Shown here in pieces: positions 32,716 through 45,119 of a stretch of 64,000 bases of DNA; positions within the stretch are counted from its first letter, which is position 1, and each line of letters begins with the position of its first letter. The notes under the pieces were generated by a model that was not told where the DNA came from, searched no databases, and was given only the letters and a program-made list of their open reading frames with translations. A program made the position numbers and the translations under genes. The stretch is from Corynespora cassiicola (lineage: Eukaryota; Ascomycota; Dothideomycetes; Pleosporales; Corynesporascaceae), in contig JAEUWY010000023.1 of the NCBI GenBank assembly GCA_022059125.1, forward strand, positions 2,108,001-2,172,000. The letters run 5' to 3'.

Positions 32716-35700
32716 TTAAGGGGCAACGTCCTCGGGCATTTGTTGGGCAATCTGCTCCATCTTCTCGGCCATGCCCAGATCGCGAATGTCCCAGCCGTTG
32801 GCGGTGTTGACCCAGTCCTTCTTCTCACCAAGGACGGCAACGCTGCTCTCGGAAGCGCGCTTGACGAGGAACTCGTCTGCTACTTTCTGGACTTGCTCGG
32901 CAGTAACGTCCAATAGACGCTCGCGCCTCGTCTGGAGCATATCATCGGTGATGCCAGAAAGGAACAGTCGCATACCTTCCTGGCTGACGCTAGTCGGTGC
33001 ATCGTAGCCTTGGAAGACGCTCAGCTTAGCCTCTTCAAGATCCTGGGCGGTCCAAGTGCGGTCGCGTGCCCACTCGCCTGCCTCAGACATGATCTTCATG
33101 GTGTTCTGCGGGTTGGGGTCACGGTAGCTGTACATGCCAAACAGACCACCCAAGGATCGCGAGTATGCTCCGCCCCCATAGGCGCCACCCTTTTCACGAA
33201 TCTCGTGGTGGAGGTGCCTGTGCGTCAGCAGCTGGGCAAGGATCTCTAGAGACGGGCCAGAAGCGTCGACGTAGGGTACGGTGGGAACGGCTCTTGCCGA
33301 GTAGTATACCTGGTATGGCAGTGGGAAGAAGGATTTTGCGTTGCGGGGGTACTGCGATTGCGACGCTGTAGGAGCAGAGGCATTCTTCGGCAACGTGTCG
33401 AGGAAGCGACGAAGCGCCTCTTGGTTAGAGGTTGAGCTCTCGCTGCCGCAGTTGAGGGCAACGCGAAGCTGGTTGCTGTTGGCAATCGCAAAGGACTGGA
33501 TGGACTTTAGCTTCTGGATGACATCGCTGAGGGATTCCGTAGCAGGACGAGAAGCCAAGCCCGTCATCAGCTTGACTTGGGTCAAGCCAGCAGTCTGTTC
33601 ATTCAACCTGCCCACCGGAGTAAGGCCAGCTTCGGCAAAAGTACGTGCGAAGGCGTGTCCTGATTCGGCGATGGAGTTGATGGCACCGCTCGCCGAGCTC
33701 TGGAGCAGTTCTCGGATCTTCTTTTCCGCCTCTGGACCATCAAAATCGGTCTCCATGATGACAGTGCGGAGAAGCTCGTACATGTCTGGAACATTACGGT
33801 CTAGTGCGAATCCAGTAAAGGATAGGCCTTCGTTGAATGATTCGATGGAAAGGGGGGATGGCGAGGAATGGTACCCCACAGAAATACCTCCAGTCTTCAG
33901 CTTGATGAGTTCCTCTAGCTGCTCCATAGTCTTGGTCCGCGTGCCAAGCCGCATGATGGCGCTTGTGAACAAGGGAATCATCTCTCTCAACTCATCGGGC
34001 AAGTTTTCCAGCCTGTGAACTGCGCGGAAGTATGTGAGGCCATTGGTGGGAGCCTCGCGCCACTGGACCTTCACGTCTCCAACCTCACCGTGTCGAAGCG
34101 GCTTCCGCTCCTTCTGCCGTGGGATATCTCGCACATGGACGGTTGGGAGGCAGCTGGTGTCCTGGCCCCTTGCCTTCTCTTGCACCTCGAGCAGCTCAAG
34201 CTCCCGTTGCTCCAGATACTTCTGGGCCTCCTGCTCACTTGAATACTGCTTGGTGGTCTCCAAAATCTTGCCTGCCAGGCGCTGGTTTTCTTCGTCCACT
34301 AGTTCCTGGCTGTAAGTTTCGGATGGCTTCATGGTAAAAGTCAAGGTTTTGTCGTTCAAAAGGTACTTGTCAAGGAGGCTTTCCAAATAACCGCCCTCGG
34401 CGTATTTGGCTTGGAATGCGTCGACAGTCTCCTGCCAAGCGAGGGCATCCATGGGGTCAACGCCGTTGAACCAACCAGGCTTCAGTCGCTGCATGATATT
34501 CATTCCAAAATGCGCAGTCTTGTGCTTGAGCGAGAGCTCGAGCTGGTGCAGAATTCCATCGACCTTGATCTTGTCGAATCCGTTCTTTCGAGCTTCGAGG
34601 AACGTCTGTGCAATGACCTCTCTGACCTTGGGAACATCCTCCTCCTTGACAGCGTTGAGACCAACTGAAAAGACCCCCCGCTTTCCAGCGCTGTCGTAGC
34701 CAGTATTGGGACTAAAATCTGCACCAAGCCCAGACTCGATGAGGTTGCGGTAGAGCGGCGAGCCATAGCCATCCATGAGCAGGCTGCTCAAAATGCCCAG
34801 GGAAAAGTTCTCAACAACATCGGCGGTATCTCCCATCAACCAAGTCACCGAAGTCTTGTACTGTCTGTCCTGGGGGACCAACGGGTCTAATGGGCCTGGG
34901 ACCGAAACATGCTTGGGACCATCCAACTCAATGGGAAGCTTGACATCGTGATCCACTGCAATCTTGTCGAAGCGGTTGAGCCGGTCGCCAATTTCCTTCA
35001 AATGTTCTGCCAATGGCATGTTTCCATATGTCAGCACCTTGGCATTGCTAGGATGGTAGTGGTCCCTGTGGAATTTCTTCAATTGGTCCCAGGTCAAGTC
35101 GGTAATCTTCTGCGGGTCGCCGCCGGAGTTGTTGATGGCTGGGAAAAGGTGGTCCTGGAATCTGATGTAGAACAGGTAGCTCGCATCCGACATCTGGCCC
35201 TTCATCTCGTTGTACACGACACCCTTGAACACCAGGCGCTTCGCGGCCGGGTCCTCGCCCTCGGCGGCCAGAGGGTTCTCCGGGCCAATGCGCCACCCCT
35301 CCTGCGTGAAGTCGTTCTCCTGCAACAGGGGGTGCAGGGTCGCATCGAGGTAGACGGACATGAGGTTGCGGAAGTCCTGCTCGTTGGTAGTGGCGAAGGG
35401 ATAGGTGGTGTGATCCGACGACGTGAAGGCGTTCATGAAATTGGACAGCGAGCGCGGGAGCATCTTGAAGAAAGGGTCGCGGACGGGGTACCTGGGCTGT
35501 CAGCTGTCAAGCCGGGTTTGGGGGGACGTCAAATCATACTTTTCACTACCGCATAGTGTCGTGTGCTCCAGGATGTGCGGCACACCAGTGTCGTCTGGCG
35601 GGTTCGTCTTGAAGCCAATGGAGAAGACATTGTTTGCATCGTCGCGGGCCAGGTGGAGGTATTCGGCGCCCGTCTTGTCGTGCTGCAGGTGCAGGGCGGT

Positions 35701-35886
35701 CAGCTCCAGCTCGGGCACCTGCTTGACGCGCTTGAGGGTGAAGCCGTGGACCTGCTCGCCGACCTTGGGGAAGGCCGACAGGTCGGCGGTGGCAGCATAG
35801 CCGCGGGCGAAGAGGCGCGCCGGGCGCAGGCTGGTCAGGGTCGCATTCCGGAGGGCTCGCGGCTGGCACCGGGTGGAGCGCAGCAT
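32716..35886 (-). CDS. CYM1: Mitochondrial presequence protease (M16C, Cym1/PreP)
   Basis: Exons 35886-35540 and 35491-32716, with a 48-bp intron that joins [15 protein letters not shown]. Length is 1,040 aa, as expected for Cym1. The N-terminus ([18 protein letters not shown], Arg-rich and free of acids) is a mitochondrial targeting sequence. The inverted zinc motif HILEH (His104, Glu107, His108) is followed by the second domain with [13 protein letters not shown]. The C-terminal half carries the [13 protein letters not shown] substrate-binding motif. Cym1 degrades cleaved targeting peptides and other short peptides in the matrix. It is divergently oriented to the taxilin gene. Confidence 0.96.
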
Positions 35887-36640
35887 GACGGCGATGGGGT
35901 GGATGGTGGCAGAGTGGGCGAGTGGATGGCAGAGAAATGCAGGCGTGGAGGCGGATGACGCGCTGGCCGATCTGGCCGAGCACGGTTTGGGCTAGGCCGG
36001 AAAATTACCAGGACGGCCCTCAGCGTGCAACGTAGTGCTATGCGGCTGAAGGCTGTGGCCAGCGGGATGCTGCAGAGGACACAGGAGACAGGCGGGTTGC
36101 ACAGGGCGGCGCGGTGGATATCAAGAGGTGCTGGGCCTGGGGGGAGGCAGCAGGCGGCGCCCGGGAGCTGTCCTGGGCCTCGCAGGGTGGCCGGGGCGAA
36201 GACTACACTTGACGAAACCCCAGTCTCTGCACACTGCACCCTCCCCTCCCTGCCTGCCGAACACCGTCGAGACACCGCACACGCCTGCCCAGACACGCCC
36301 ACGCCCCCCCGAGCCCAACATCGCCCTGCTGGCCTCCCCCCGCCGGCCTCTCCTCCTCCTCTTCCCCACCGTCTTGTTAGCCGCATTTCTTCGCCCTCGC
36401 CCGCCTGCTGGCCGCCCGCCCAAGCGACCACAGCGACCACCTCCGAGACGTCAGCCAGCGGCGCCCGCAACGGCGCTCCGTGACCACATATCCGCCGCGA
36501 GCCTGCGCGTGCACGTGCTTTACATGTAGACGGCCTGCTACCTGTCCCCACGCCGCCGCCGCCTGGCCGAGCTCCCTCACGAAGACGTCACGAGGGGGAT
36601 CCAAGATCCAGAAGCGCCGCATCCACCGAGTCACCAATTC
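35887..36640. other. GC-rich divergent promoter region
   Basis: Shared upstream region of the presequence protease and taxilin genes. Rich in C/G with long Pro/Arg-type spurious frames on both strands. No gene supported. Confidence 0.55.
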
Positions 36641-38273
36641 ATGGCCACTGTCGCCCACCCGCCATTCCGTCCCACCCCGAACCATAGCAGCAACCACGCC
36701 CGCGCCCCGTCTGGCCCCTCGCCCGCCGCCATGGCCCCCGCGCAGCACACGCCCGCGCCCGCGAAGAAGGGCAAGGGCAAGAAGACCAATGACCCGTCGG
36801 AGCAGCAGAAGCAGATCCAGGCCAAGATTGCACAGCTGGAGCTGGACGCTGCCGGAGACAAGGAACAGGAGGCTGAAATTGGTGCGTAGACTTTGCGTAG
36901 ACTTTGCATGCCGCCGCTGGATGTGCGCCGGACCACACCTTCAATTGCACGGCTGACCTGGGATTCTTGACAGAACGCGAGGTGAAAAAGGCCAACCGAG
37001 ATCTCTCCGCCCTGCTTTCCAACATGGATGCCCCACTGTCGCGCCTCGAGGTGGTCCAGAAGAAATACACCGAACTGCTGGCCGACATGAAGCGCACCGA
37101 GCGCGACCACCAAAAGGCGAAGAAGCGCGGGGACCAGCTCCAGAAAGAGAAGGATGCCCAGCGCTCAGAGCTCAACAAGGTCACCACCATGAAGGACAAG
37201 CTGGATAAGCTCTCGCGTGACTTTGCAAAGGAGAACAAGAAGCTCAAGGACGAGCTGCAGAAGCTGGAGACGACCGAATCCCGGGCGCGCGAGGAGCTGC
37301 ACGAACAACTTGAGCGCATGGTTGGGGAGGTCGAGGATTGCATGGCCGCGCAACACCAGCCCGAACCGCAGAATCAGGCCGACGTCGAGCTGGACGAACT
37401 GTGAGCCGGCCCTCTTATGCCCTCCGTGTGCGCCTGCTAAATGCTTTCAGGTTTCGCCAAAAGTTCAAGTCATTCATCGATCAATATGAACTGCGGGAGC
37501 TGCAGTTTCATTCCCTTCTTAGGACCAAGGAGCTTGAAATACAATACCACATGGCCCGCCTGGAACAGCAGCGCAAACAGCAAGAGGTGGAGTCGTCAAA
37601 GTCGAATCAATTGACGCGGCAGGTTTCTACATTCTCCCAGACCGAGACAGAACTTCGCACCCAACTCAACATTTACGTGGAAAAGTTCAAGCAGGTATGT
37701 TGTCCGACAAGCCAAGCGGAGCAGTCAACAGCCTCTTAGTATACTGACTAGGCAAAGGTCGAGGAAACCCTCAACAACTCGAACGATTTATTCTTGACAT
37801 TTCGCAAGGAGATGGAAGAGATGTCCAAAAAGACCAAGCGCCTGGAAAAGGAGAATCAAACTCTGACCCGCAACAAGGAGATCACCAACCGCAACATTGG
37901 CGAAATGGTGGAGGAGCGCCAAAAGATGCAGGATGAAATCTCGCGCAAGAACAAGGAAATCGAGGACCAGCGGAAGAAGATTGCACGTTTGGAGACGCTG
38001 TGTCGCGGCATGCAAGCCCAAGGCAGAGGCCAGGTACCCATGAACGAGTTGGAGGAGGACGAGGAGATTACAGAAAGTGAATACGACTACGAGGATGAAG
38101 ACGAGGAGGGCAGCGGCGACTACGACGACGATACGGAAGAGGAAATGGAGCCTGTTCCGGAGCGACGACCCTTTGGTCCCGTGCCGCCGCCCCCGCCGCC
38201 ACCACAGAATCTTGCGAACGGAGGTGTGAATGGCCACAAGGCCAATGGACAAATCAATGGAGTAAGGCGCTGA
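36641..38273 (+). CDS. Taxilin family coiled-coil protein
   Basis: Exons 36641-36881, 36974-37400, 37451-37694 and 37758-38273, giving 475 aa; an internal ATG at 36731 would give 445 aa. The body is a continuous coiled coil with the taxilin hallmarks FRQKFKSFIDQYELRE, LRTQLNIYVEKFKQVEETL, NSNDLFLTFRKEMEEMSKK and LETLCRGMQ. The tail is acidic (EEDEEITESEYDYEDEDE) followed by a polyproline stretch. Animal taxilins bind syntaxins and the nascent-polypeptide-associated complex and act in vesicle traffic. The fungal role is inferred from the family. Confidence 0.92.
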
Positions 38274-38995
38274 TGCTGGGTCTAGATTCGAATGTGTGAC
38301 TTTCCTTGCCCAAGCCGGCCATCTGCCCTGACTCGGTTCCACTTACGGGAGAAATCCACGCAAGCGGAACGTGCAGTGAGTCTCGAGGCAGATGGATGGA
38401 GCTTAGTTGGATGGCGGGCTTTTGAAGCTGCCAGTCAATGGCAGACTCTAGATGCTCGAAACACCTGGAATCGTGGCACTTTGCATGCTGTACATTATTC
38501 TCCAAACGCAAATGCATGTGGTTGTTCAGAATTGTGCCTTATCTTCCCTCTTGACAATGAGCCATGTACCTCGGTGCTCTCTTCACGTCCATTTGGGATG
38601 AGATCCATATCATCAGTGCCTCCGAGCCGTAAGTGGAAAGAGCCTAGGTCGGTCATGTGATGGGCCAATCGAAGGCGAGTCAGCCCCGTGCAAGGCGAAG
38701 GACCTCGGCTCGGTTCATTCGACCTTCGTCCCCGCGTTTTGGATGGACCCCTGTCCTGCAGCGTCGATAATTGTTGCTATTTAGTACCACCTTCCCCGGA
38801 TTGCCATGAGTTCCACTCCCAACTGCCGCCGTCTTTGTACCTGGTGCCCTGATCCAAGTGCCCTGTCAAGATTGCCGCCGTAGCGCAGCGCTCTCCTCCG
38901 AGGAACACAAGTGCGCCACAATCATTCTAGCTTTCCATCAGCTATATTCCTCGAAGAAACACGCAGAGCTTTCTTTGTGAAAATCTTTTGCCATA
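38274..38995. other. Intergenic, no gene seen
   Basis: 3' flank of taxilin and promoter of the nitronate monooxygenase gene; short frames only. Confidence 0.5.
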
Positions 38996-40042
38996 ATGGC
39001 ACCCTCACTGCAAACGCCGCTGTCCCAGCTACTGGGGATCCAGTATCCCATCATCCTTGCCGGCATGGCTAGGACGTCTGGCGGTCCTCTCGCTGCTGCC
39101 GTGTCCAACGCTGGCGGATTGGGCGTCATTGGCGGATTAGGATACACGCCACAACAACTTCAGTCCATCATCGACGATCTAAAGGCGAACCTGGACGACA
39201 AATCACTGCCCTTTGGCGTCGACCTGGCTCTCCCTCAAGTCGGCGGCTCGGCCAGGAAGACCAACCACGACTACACCCATGGTCAATTGGACGAGCTAAT
39301 CGAGGTCACCATCAAGAACGGAGCTAAGCTGTTCGTCAGTGCCGTTGGCGTCCCGCCAGCCCGGACAATCAAGAGGCTCCACGAGGCAGGGATTCTGATT
39401 ATGAACATGGTTGGAGCTCCGAAACATGCGGTCAAGGCTCTCGAGGCGGGAGTGGACATTGTCTGCGCTCAGGGTGGAGAAGGAGGGGGCCACACGGGTG
39501 ACATTGCGAACAGCATCCTCATCCCCGCCGTCGTGGATGTGGCGCGGAGGTACAAGAGCCCACTTACCGGCGAGCCCGCCATGGTGGTGGCTGCCGGTGG
39601 CATCTACAACGGCCGCAGTCTGGCCAGCAGTCTGATGCAGGGAGCCCAGGGTGTGTGGGTGGGCACGCGCTTCGTCGCCAGCGTCGAGGCAGGCTGCTCG
39701 CAGATGCACAAGGAGAACGTGGTGTCAGCGTCATTTACTGACACGGGCCGGACGCTGGTGGTCAGTGGACGGCCACTGCGGGTACGATACAATGACTACA
39801 TCAAGGAGTGGGAGGCGCGGCCGGACGACATCAAGAAGCTGACCGAGGCGGGCATCGTGCCACTGGCCAAGGACATGGACGACGGCAAGGACGTCGACAT
39901 TCCGTTCCTCATGGGCCAGGTGTCGGGCGTCATCGAGGACATCAAGCCGGCCAAGCAGATTATGGACGAGATGGTGCAGGAGGCGGTGGACATGCTGCGG
40001 CTGGGGCAAAGGTACATTGCGGGGCCAGGAAGCAAGCTGTAG
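38996..40042 (+). CDS. Nitronate monooxygenase (2-nitropropane dioxygenase family), 348 aa
   Basis: Single exon. FMN-dependent TIM-barrel enzyme of the NPD family that oxidises alkyl nitronates such as propionate-3-nitronate. Visible motifs: QYPIILAGMAR at the N-terminus, AGGLGVIGGLGYTP, VCAQGGEGGGHTG (phosphate/FMN-binding loop with the conserved His), VVAAGGIYNGR and GVWVGTRFVASVEA. The length and motif set suit the class with the GGHTG signature. There is no targeting peptide, so it is likely cytosolic. Neighbours do not suggest a pathway. Confidence 0.94.
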   Translation: MAPSLQTPLSQLLGIQYPIILAGMARTSGGPLAAAVSNAGGLGVIGGLGYTPQQLQSIIDDLKANLDDKSLPFGVDLALPQVGGSARKTNHDYTHGQLDELIEVTIKNGAKLFVSAVGVPPARTIKRLHEAGILIMNMVGAPKHAVKALEAGVDIVCAQGGEGGGHTGDIANSILIPAVVDVARRYKSPLTGEPAMVVAAGGIYNGRSLASSLMQGAQGVWVGTRFVASVEAGCSQMHKENVVSASFTDTGRTLVVSGRPLRVRYNDYIKEWEARPDDIKKLTEAGIVPLAKDMDDGKDVDIPFLMGQVSGVIEDIKPAKQIMDEMVQEAVDMLRLGQRYIAGPGSKL

Positions 40043-40849
40043 CAATGGCAACTGTTTATTACTTGGGCGTGTTTACTGTAGATGGCGCATGAAGGCATGG
40101 CAGGCTCGGCATAGTTGTTTGAAATATCAAAGCGCACGGCAGCAGTTTGGTAGCCTAAGCATTGGGGCCGTTGAGGCGGCCATGTGACTGCACAAAGTAG
40201 GGGCGCTGCGAGTTGTGCAGGGCTCGGGAGCGGCGCGTCCCAATTAGGGCGCATCAATCTCAAACTGGCGGGCGTTCTCGTGGGCGGGTTTCACGGCGCA
40301 GGAGGGCAGTGGGAGGGTTCAAAAGGGCGCGCGCATCTGGTCCCGGGTGAGTTCAGACGAAAGCAGCGCGTTGCCCTCCATCGCCCGCCATCCCCAGCCA
40401 CTGCCCGCCACGAACACGCGCGCGAGGCCGCATTGCCGTGCTGGACAGCCTCCCCCGGGTCTTCCGTCATCCAGCATCCGCAGCGCTGGGTGGGTGATCG
40501 GCGACGGGGATTGCGGCAGCGCAGCCAACCAGGCCGGGCAGCGCGGGCAGAGCAGCTGCAACAGGCTGGCGGCCGAGCTCAGGAGAGCACCGGACGACTG
40601 CACTCCGCCTTGCACATTCTCTCCGGGCCAGAACAGCCAGTCTGCCATTCACCACCCACCACCGTCGGCGGCCACCTCGCACATCGTTATTTATTTTTTT
40701 CCCACCGCCCATCGGGTCCTCGACGCTCTAGTGCTCCGGGCCTTGGCTTTGGTCAGCGGGCCCCCACGGCCACTCATCCCGCGCCCTCGCCAATAGTCCG
40801 CTTCTATAGATGACGCTTCGCCGGTCGACACCGAGGAGCGGCGCGACCC
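40043..40849. other. Intergenic, GC-rich
   Basis: 3' flank of the monooxygenase and promoter/5' leader of the kinase. A T-run (40689-40699) lies in the middle. Open frames on both strands look non-coding. Confidence 0.5.
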
Positions 40850-43442
40850 ATGCAGTCGAGTATCAGGGCTCAGGCTGAATTGCAGGCCCAGAGGAAGAAG
40901 GTGAGATGCCACCCCGCCTGCTCTATGATGCCGCTGACGGGTCCCCCTCGCAGCTCGCCAACTCTTACAAGCAGCTGCTCGAGTAAGTGCCCGCCCATGC
41001 CCACACCCACGCCCGCTGCTTGCTCTCCCCCGCTGACCCACCTCCGCAGTGAATTCTCCGCGAGCGACTTGAAGACGGTGGGCAACTACACCCTCGGCCG
41101 GCTGATTGGCAAAGGCAGCTTTGGCAAGGTCTATCTCGCCTCTCACAAGCTCACCAATGGCTCCCGCGTCGTCCTCAAGTCGGCCAAGAAGGATGACGCG
41201 AACCTCGCCCGCGAGATCCACCACCACCGCCAGTTCCTGCACCCGCACATTGCTCGCCTATACGAAGTCATCGTCACCGAGGAGCTGGTGTGGCTGGTCC
41301 TCGAGTATTGCCCCGGCGACGAACTCTACAACTATCTCCTCGAGAAGGGCGCCCTCGAGGCCCCCAAGGTTCAGAAGATCTTCACCCAGCTCGTCGGCGC
41401 CGTCTCCTACGTCCACAACAAGTCGTGCGTGCACCGCGATCTGAAGCTCGAGAACATCCTGTTGGACAAGCACGAGAATGTCAAGCTGGTCGACTTTGGC
41501 TTCACGCGCGAGTATGAGGGCAAGTCCAACTACCTGCAGACATGGTGCGGCACCGTGTGCTACAGCGCCCCGGAGATGCTCAAAGGGGAGAAGTACGCCG
41601 GAGAGAAGGTCGACGTGTGGAGTCTCGGCATCATTCTTTACGCTCTTTTGGTGGGCGAGCTGCCCTTTGACGATGACGACGAAACGGTTACGAAAATGAA
41701 GATTCTAAAAGAAGAACCAAAGTATCCCGACACCTTCCCGCCCCAGGCCAAGGACCTGTGCCAGAGCCTGCTTTCAAAACGCCCGATCCTAAGACCCTCG
41801 CTGGCCGACATTTTGCAGCACCCTTGGTTGTCCGAGCACGCTCCGCGCCAGCAGGAGATTTTGAAACTACAACAACCGGCGCCCTTCTCGACAGAATTGG
41901 AAAAGGAAGTACTGCAGAGGATGCGCGCCGCTGGCGTAGATATTGACATGGTCATTGAGAACGTCTTGGCCCAACGCTGCGATTCCCTAGCTGGCTGGTG
42001 GGGCCTGCTGCTAGAGAAGGAAGAACGAAAGGCGAGAAGACGCGAGCGCAAGCGCAGAGAGAAAGAGGCAGAAGCCAAGAGCTTGCGAAGGTTGAGTGCC
42101 GCCAGTAGTCGCCTCGACAAGCTCGCGCCCACCATCAGGGAAAGCGAGGAAGAGGGCTTGCATTCGCCACTCGTTGGAGACCCTCCTAAGAGCCGTGGTC
42201 GGGCTCTGAAGCGTTCTAGCTTACATGGTGAGAGTCTTTGAAATTCACATTCGAAGTCCATGAATCTGACAATCTCTAGGCGCCACGTCCGACCTCCCAC
42301 AGCTCCCAGAGTCGGGCATGACCCCCGATCTGGACTCGGACGTTCCACCCCCGCCCATTGCAAAAGATCATGTTCGAAACTCGGACTCATCTTCCCGGCC
42401 GCCACCTCCGCCCAAAGAACTAGAGAGGAGGAAATCGCGCGGAAGCATGCTGCAGGTTGTCTCCAACAACCCCGATCTACTCCATCCCAATGGCTTCGTC
42501 CCGCGTCGCCGAAAATACCAACAGCCATTCATAAATCATCTTGCTAACTTGCGCAATTGGATAAAAGAGACTTCCAAAAGAGCTAGATCACCAGGATCGA
42601 AAGCGAGCAGCAATAAGTCTCCGACTACACAACAAAGCAAGTCGCCTGACTCGAGGCGACGGCTAAGCAATGCAGGTCGCAATCAAAGCGTCCATGCCCA
42701 TCCAAATACGACACCTTCGACTCACGTCCCCGCGCGTCCGAGGGTGTCGACTCATGGGTCTGGCAAAAGGCCATCGGTGTCTCCAGCGCCGTTAACCCCG
42801 CGATCTTCGTACAGACGGTCGTCAGGCGGCCTCAGAGGCAGAAAGTCTACTTCTTCATCGATCTCATCGATTCGGTCCATGCCTCATCACCATCATTCGC
42901 ATTCCAAGGCTTCGTCCACATCGTCTGTCTCTATTGGATCTCCGTCCGTCTCAAACTCTGGACACAAACCCAAATCCCCCCATGCATCCGTAAAAGTGCT
43001 CCCCGCCACACCTACTAACAGCACATTCCCAACCAATATTCGCGTTGTCCGTGGCCCCCTCACAGAAGGAGGTGCTGCATTCGGTACAGCGCCTCCTCCA
43101 TCTCCCGGCCTCATATTTGCCAAGCGGAAAAAGAGCCCTTTCAAGGGGCCTATGCTCAGTCTTCATACCCAAGGTTCCCCGGCAGGATCTAGGAACCGCA
43201 ACGAAGGCAATTCACGCAGCACAAGTGTGCAGGGTCGTCGCAGTGGAGAGATCATGGGCATCACCGAGGAAGAGGAGGAGGAAGAGGTCGAGGAGGTAGA
43301 AGACTTCTCGCCCAACCTGAAGCCGGGTGAGTTTATTGTCGAAGAGACAACGGCCGATGCAGACACGCCAGTACCAACAAATACTGATGCAGCCGACAAA
43401 GCGGAAAAGTCTCCGCCGCTCGAAAAGGTGATCAAGACCTAG
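40850..43442 (+). CDS. Serine/threonine protein kinase, CAMK-like, with long disordered tail, 806 aa
   Basis: Exons 40850-40900, 40954-40982, 41050-42227 and 42280-43442. The kinase domain (about residues 40-300) is complete: GKGSFGKVYLA glycine loop, VVLKSAKK with the ATP-binding Lys, HRDLKLENILL catalytic loop, VDFGF (DFG) and GTVCYSAPEMLKGEKYAGEKVDVWSLG. It resembles the SNF1/KIN group of fungal kinases with a short N-terminal helix (QAELQAQRKK). After it comes a helical segment with basic residues, then a Ser/Pro-rich disordered region with polyproline motifs and acidic clusters. The micro-exon of 29 nt is needed to keep the frame. No orthologue name is assigned. Confidence 0.9.
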
Positions 43443-44378
43443 AAGGATCTTGACTTTTGTTGACATGTCTTTGGATATCCGCGTGACAGGCTTGTACAAC
43501 CCTTTGGAGTACTCAAACCCACCCCTTTTTGTCTACTTCTTGTTGATCTCCACCTTTCATTGCCAACCATTTCTGTCTTTTTCACTCATGTACGTTTGAC
43601 CTGACAAGTTTTTTTTTTTTGCTTGGAGCGAATTTTTTTTCCTTTTTTGTCAGATACCTCTGCACACCGCCCCAGCGTTTCCACCCGCCCACCCCACCTG
43701 TTTCCTTGATCTCGACTTGCTTTTTTTGGATACCAGCGCACGTAATTCTTAATGGGGGAGGCTGCTTGCTGCCTGTAGACGCAACATACGTATACGCCTA
43801 CCTCCTCCCTCTTGGTTTATCCATGCAAATCAAAAATTCTTCTTTGTATATCCTTTTTTTTCTGGCTCCCCTCCTGGGGCCAGTTTTTCCATCTTCCGTA
43901 GAAAGGTGCTTTTTGGGTGCATGTTGGGCTGCATAAAAGGGATTGATTCTGGCTTATATGATGTTGGATGATGAGCTGGATGAAGAAGTATATATAGGAG
44001 TGAGAATGGGCAATATAGATGTGTTTTCTTTTGTCTTTCGTTTCTGTGATTTGAGAGTTGATGTGCGAGATTTAGGGAAAATGCTTGATGTTGGGTTTTG
44101 AGGTTGTGTATGTGATATGTTTATATGAAAAAGCTGACAGGGAATGCAATTGACGGTAACTTAAAGAGATGTGATTTCTCGAACATGCTTTGAATGAAGG
44201 TTTTTGGCCATTTAGGTGCTTTTAGTTTTGTTCGTGCGCGAAGTTGTCTGCCAGTTCGGGGAAATTTTCTACTTGCGTTTCCCACGAGATTCTTCTCAAC
44301 TCACCACCAGCCAACAAACACCTACCCACCATTTTCTAATATTATCATTTATATCATCCATAACTGCTTTCCTCTTCC
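43443..44378. other. Intergenic, T-rich
   Basis: Probable kinase 3' UTR followed by a T-rich region with long T runs (43611-43620, 43633-43647). No gene seen. Confidence 0.5.
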
Positions 44379-44497
44379 ACATACGACCATAGGACACTGA
44401 AATTAGGGCTTCCCGTCCGCTCAGCCATACTTAAGCAGTGTACCGGCGGACTAGTAGTTGGGTGGGTGACCACCAGCGAATCCCCGCTGTTGTATGT
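44379..44497 (+). rRNA. 5S ribosomal RNA
   Basis: 119 nt that match fungal 5S rRNA: the 5' end ACATACGACCATAGGACACTG, box-A/C-like internal promoter elements around GGGCTTCCCGTCCGCTCAGC, and the 3' half with GTAGTTGGGTGGGTGACCACC and GTTGTATGT pairing with the 5' end. A run of T follows as Pol III terminator. A single dispersed copy is usual in Pezizomycotina. Three positions near 44440 (TACCGGCGGAC) differ from the sequence I expect and may be natural variants. Confidence 0.93.
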
Positions 44498-45119
44498 TTT
44501 TTTTTGCGTCCAGAGCCGACTTAGATCAAACTCATCGCTGCTAAAAGTTCATCGATCTTGAGCTTGCTGTACAGGCCAGGTGTACGGTATAATGGATGAT
44601 CATGCCCTACACTTGGCCAGTACAACAAGCATCTAAGATCATAGACTCTTAACGGCGATAGCCTTTTTTAAAGTTTCTAAGAGTGCTTAGAACGTGTTAG
44701 TTCATGGCCATAGATTGAGCTATCAGTTGGAACAACTATTGTCCCCGAGCCTTGAGTCCTATCTGGCGGCAAGATCAAGGCCTTGCAACAAGGGTAGGTG
44801 CTTTTTATGCTTCAGAGATCAATCGAGAGAACATGAAGTGATTTTTTTTCGTTTCTCCCATCGTTGGCGGGATCCTACACGATCTTCATTTCTTATACCT
44901 AATTTTCGAGGAAGGATGCACTCCATATCCATAATCCATAGAAGGCGTCATATACCCTAGCGGGATCCTACACAACCTACAAGTTTAGGGCTTGCCCTAC
45001 GCCAGACGACGTCTTGCCGGCGCCAACCTCATCAAGTCTCCCCCTTAATTCAAGAGTTGAAGCCTACAGTTACATATTACAAAAATCATACAGCATCTTC
45101 ATCATCCACCAGACCGCCA
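44498..45119. other. Intergenic, no gene seen
   Basis: Between the 5S gene and the NmrA-like pseudogene. A short direct repeat (GGGATCCTACAC at about 44870 and 44963) is present. No coding signal. Confidence 0.45.

Noticed and set aside
36025..36529. Overlapping long frames on both strands upstream of taxilin
   Set aside because: Arg/Pro-rich and mutually overlapping; they lie in a divergent GC-rich promoter.
41638..42528. 296-codon minus-strand frame
   Set aside because: Antisense to the kinase gene, whose catalytic motifs are unambiguous.
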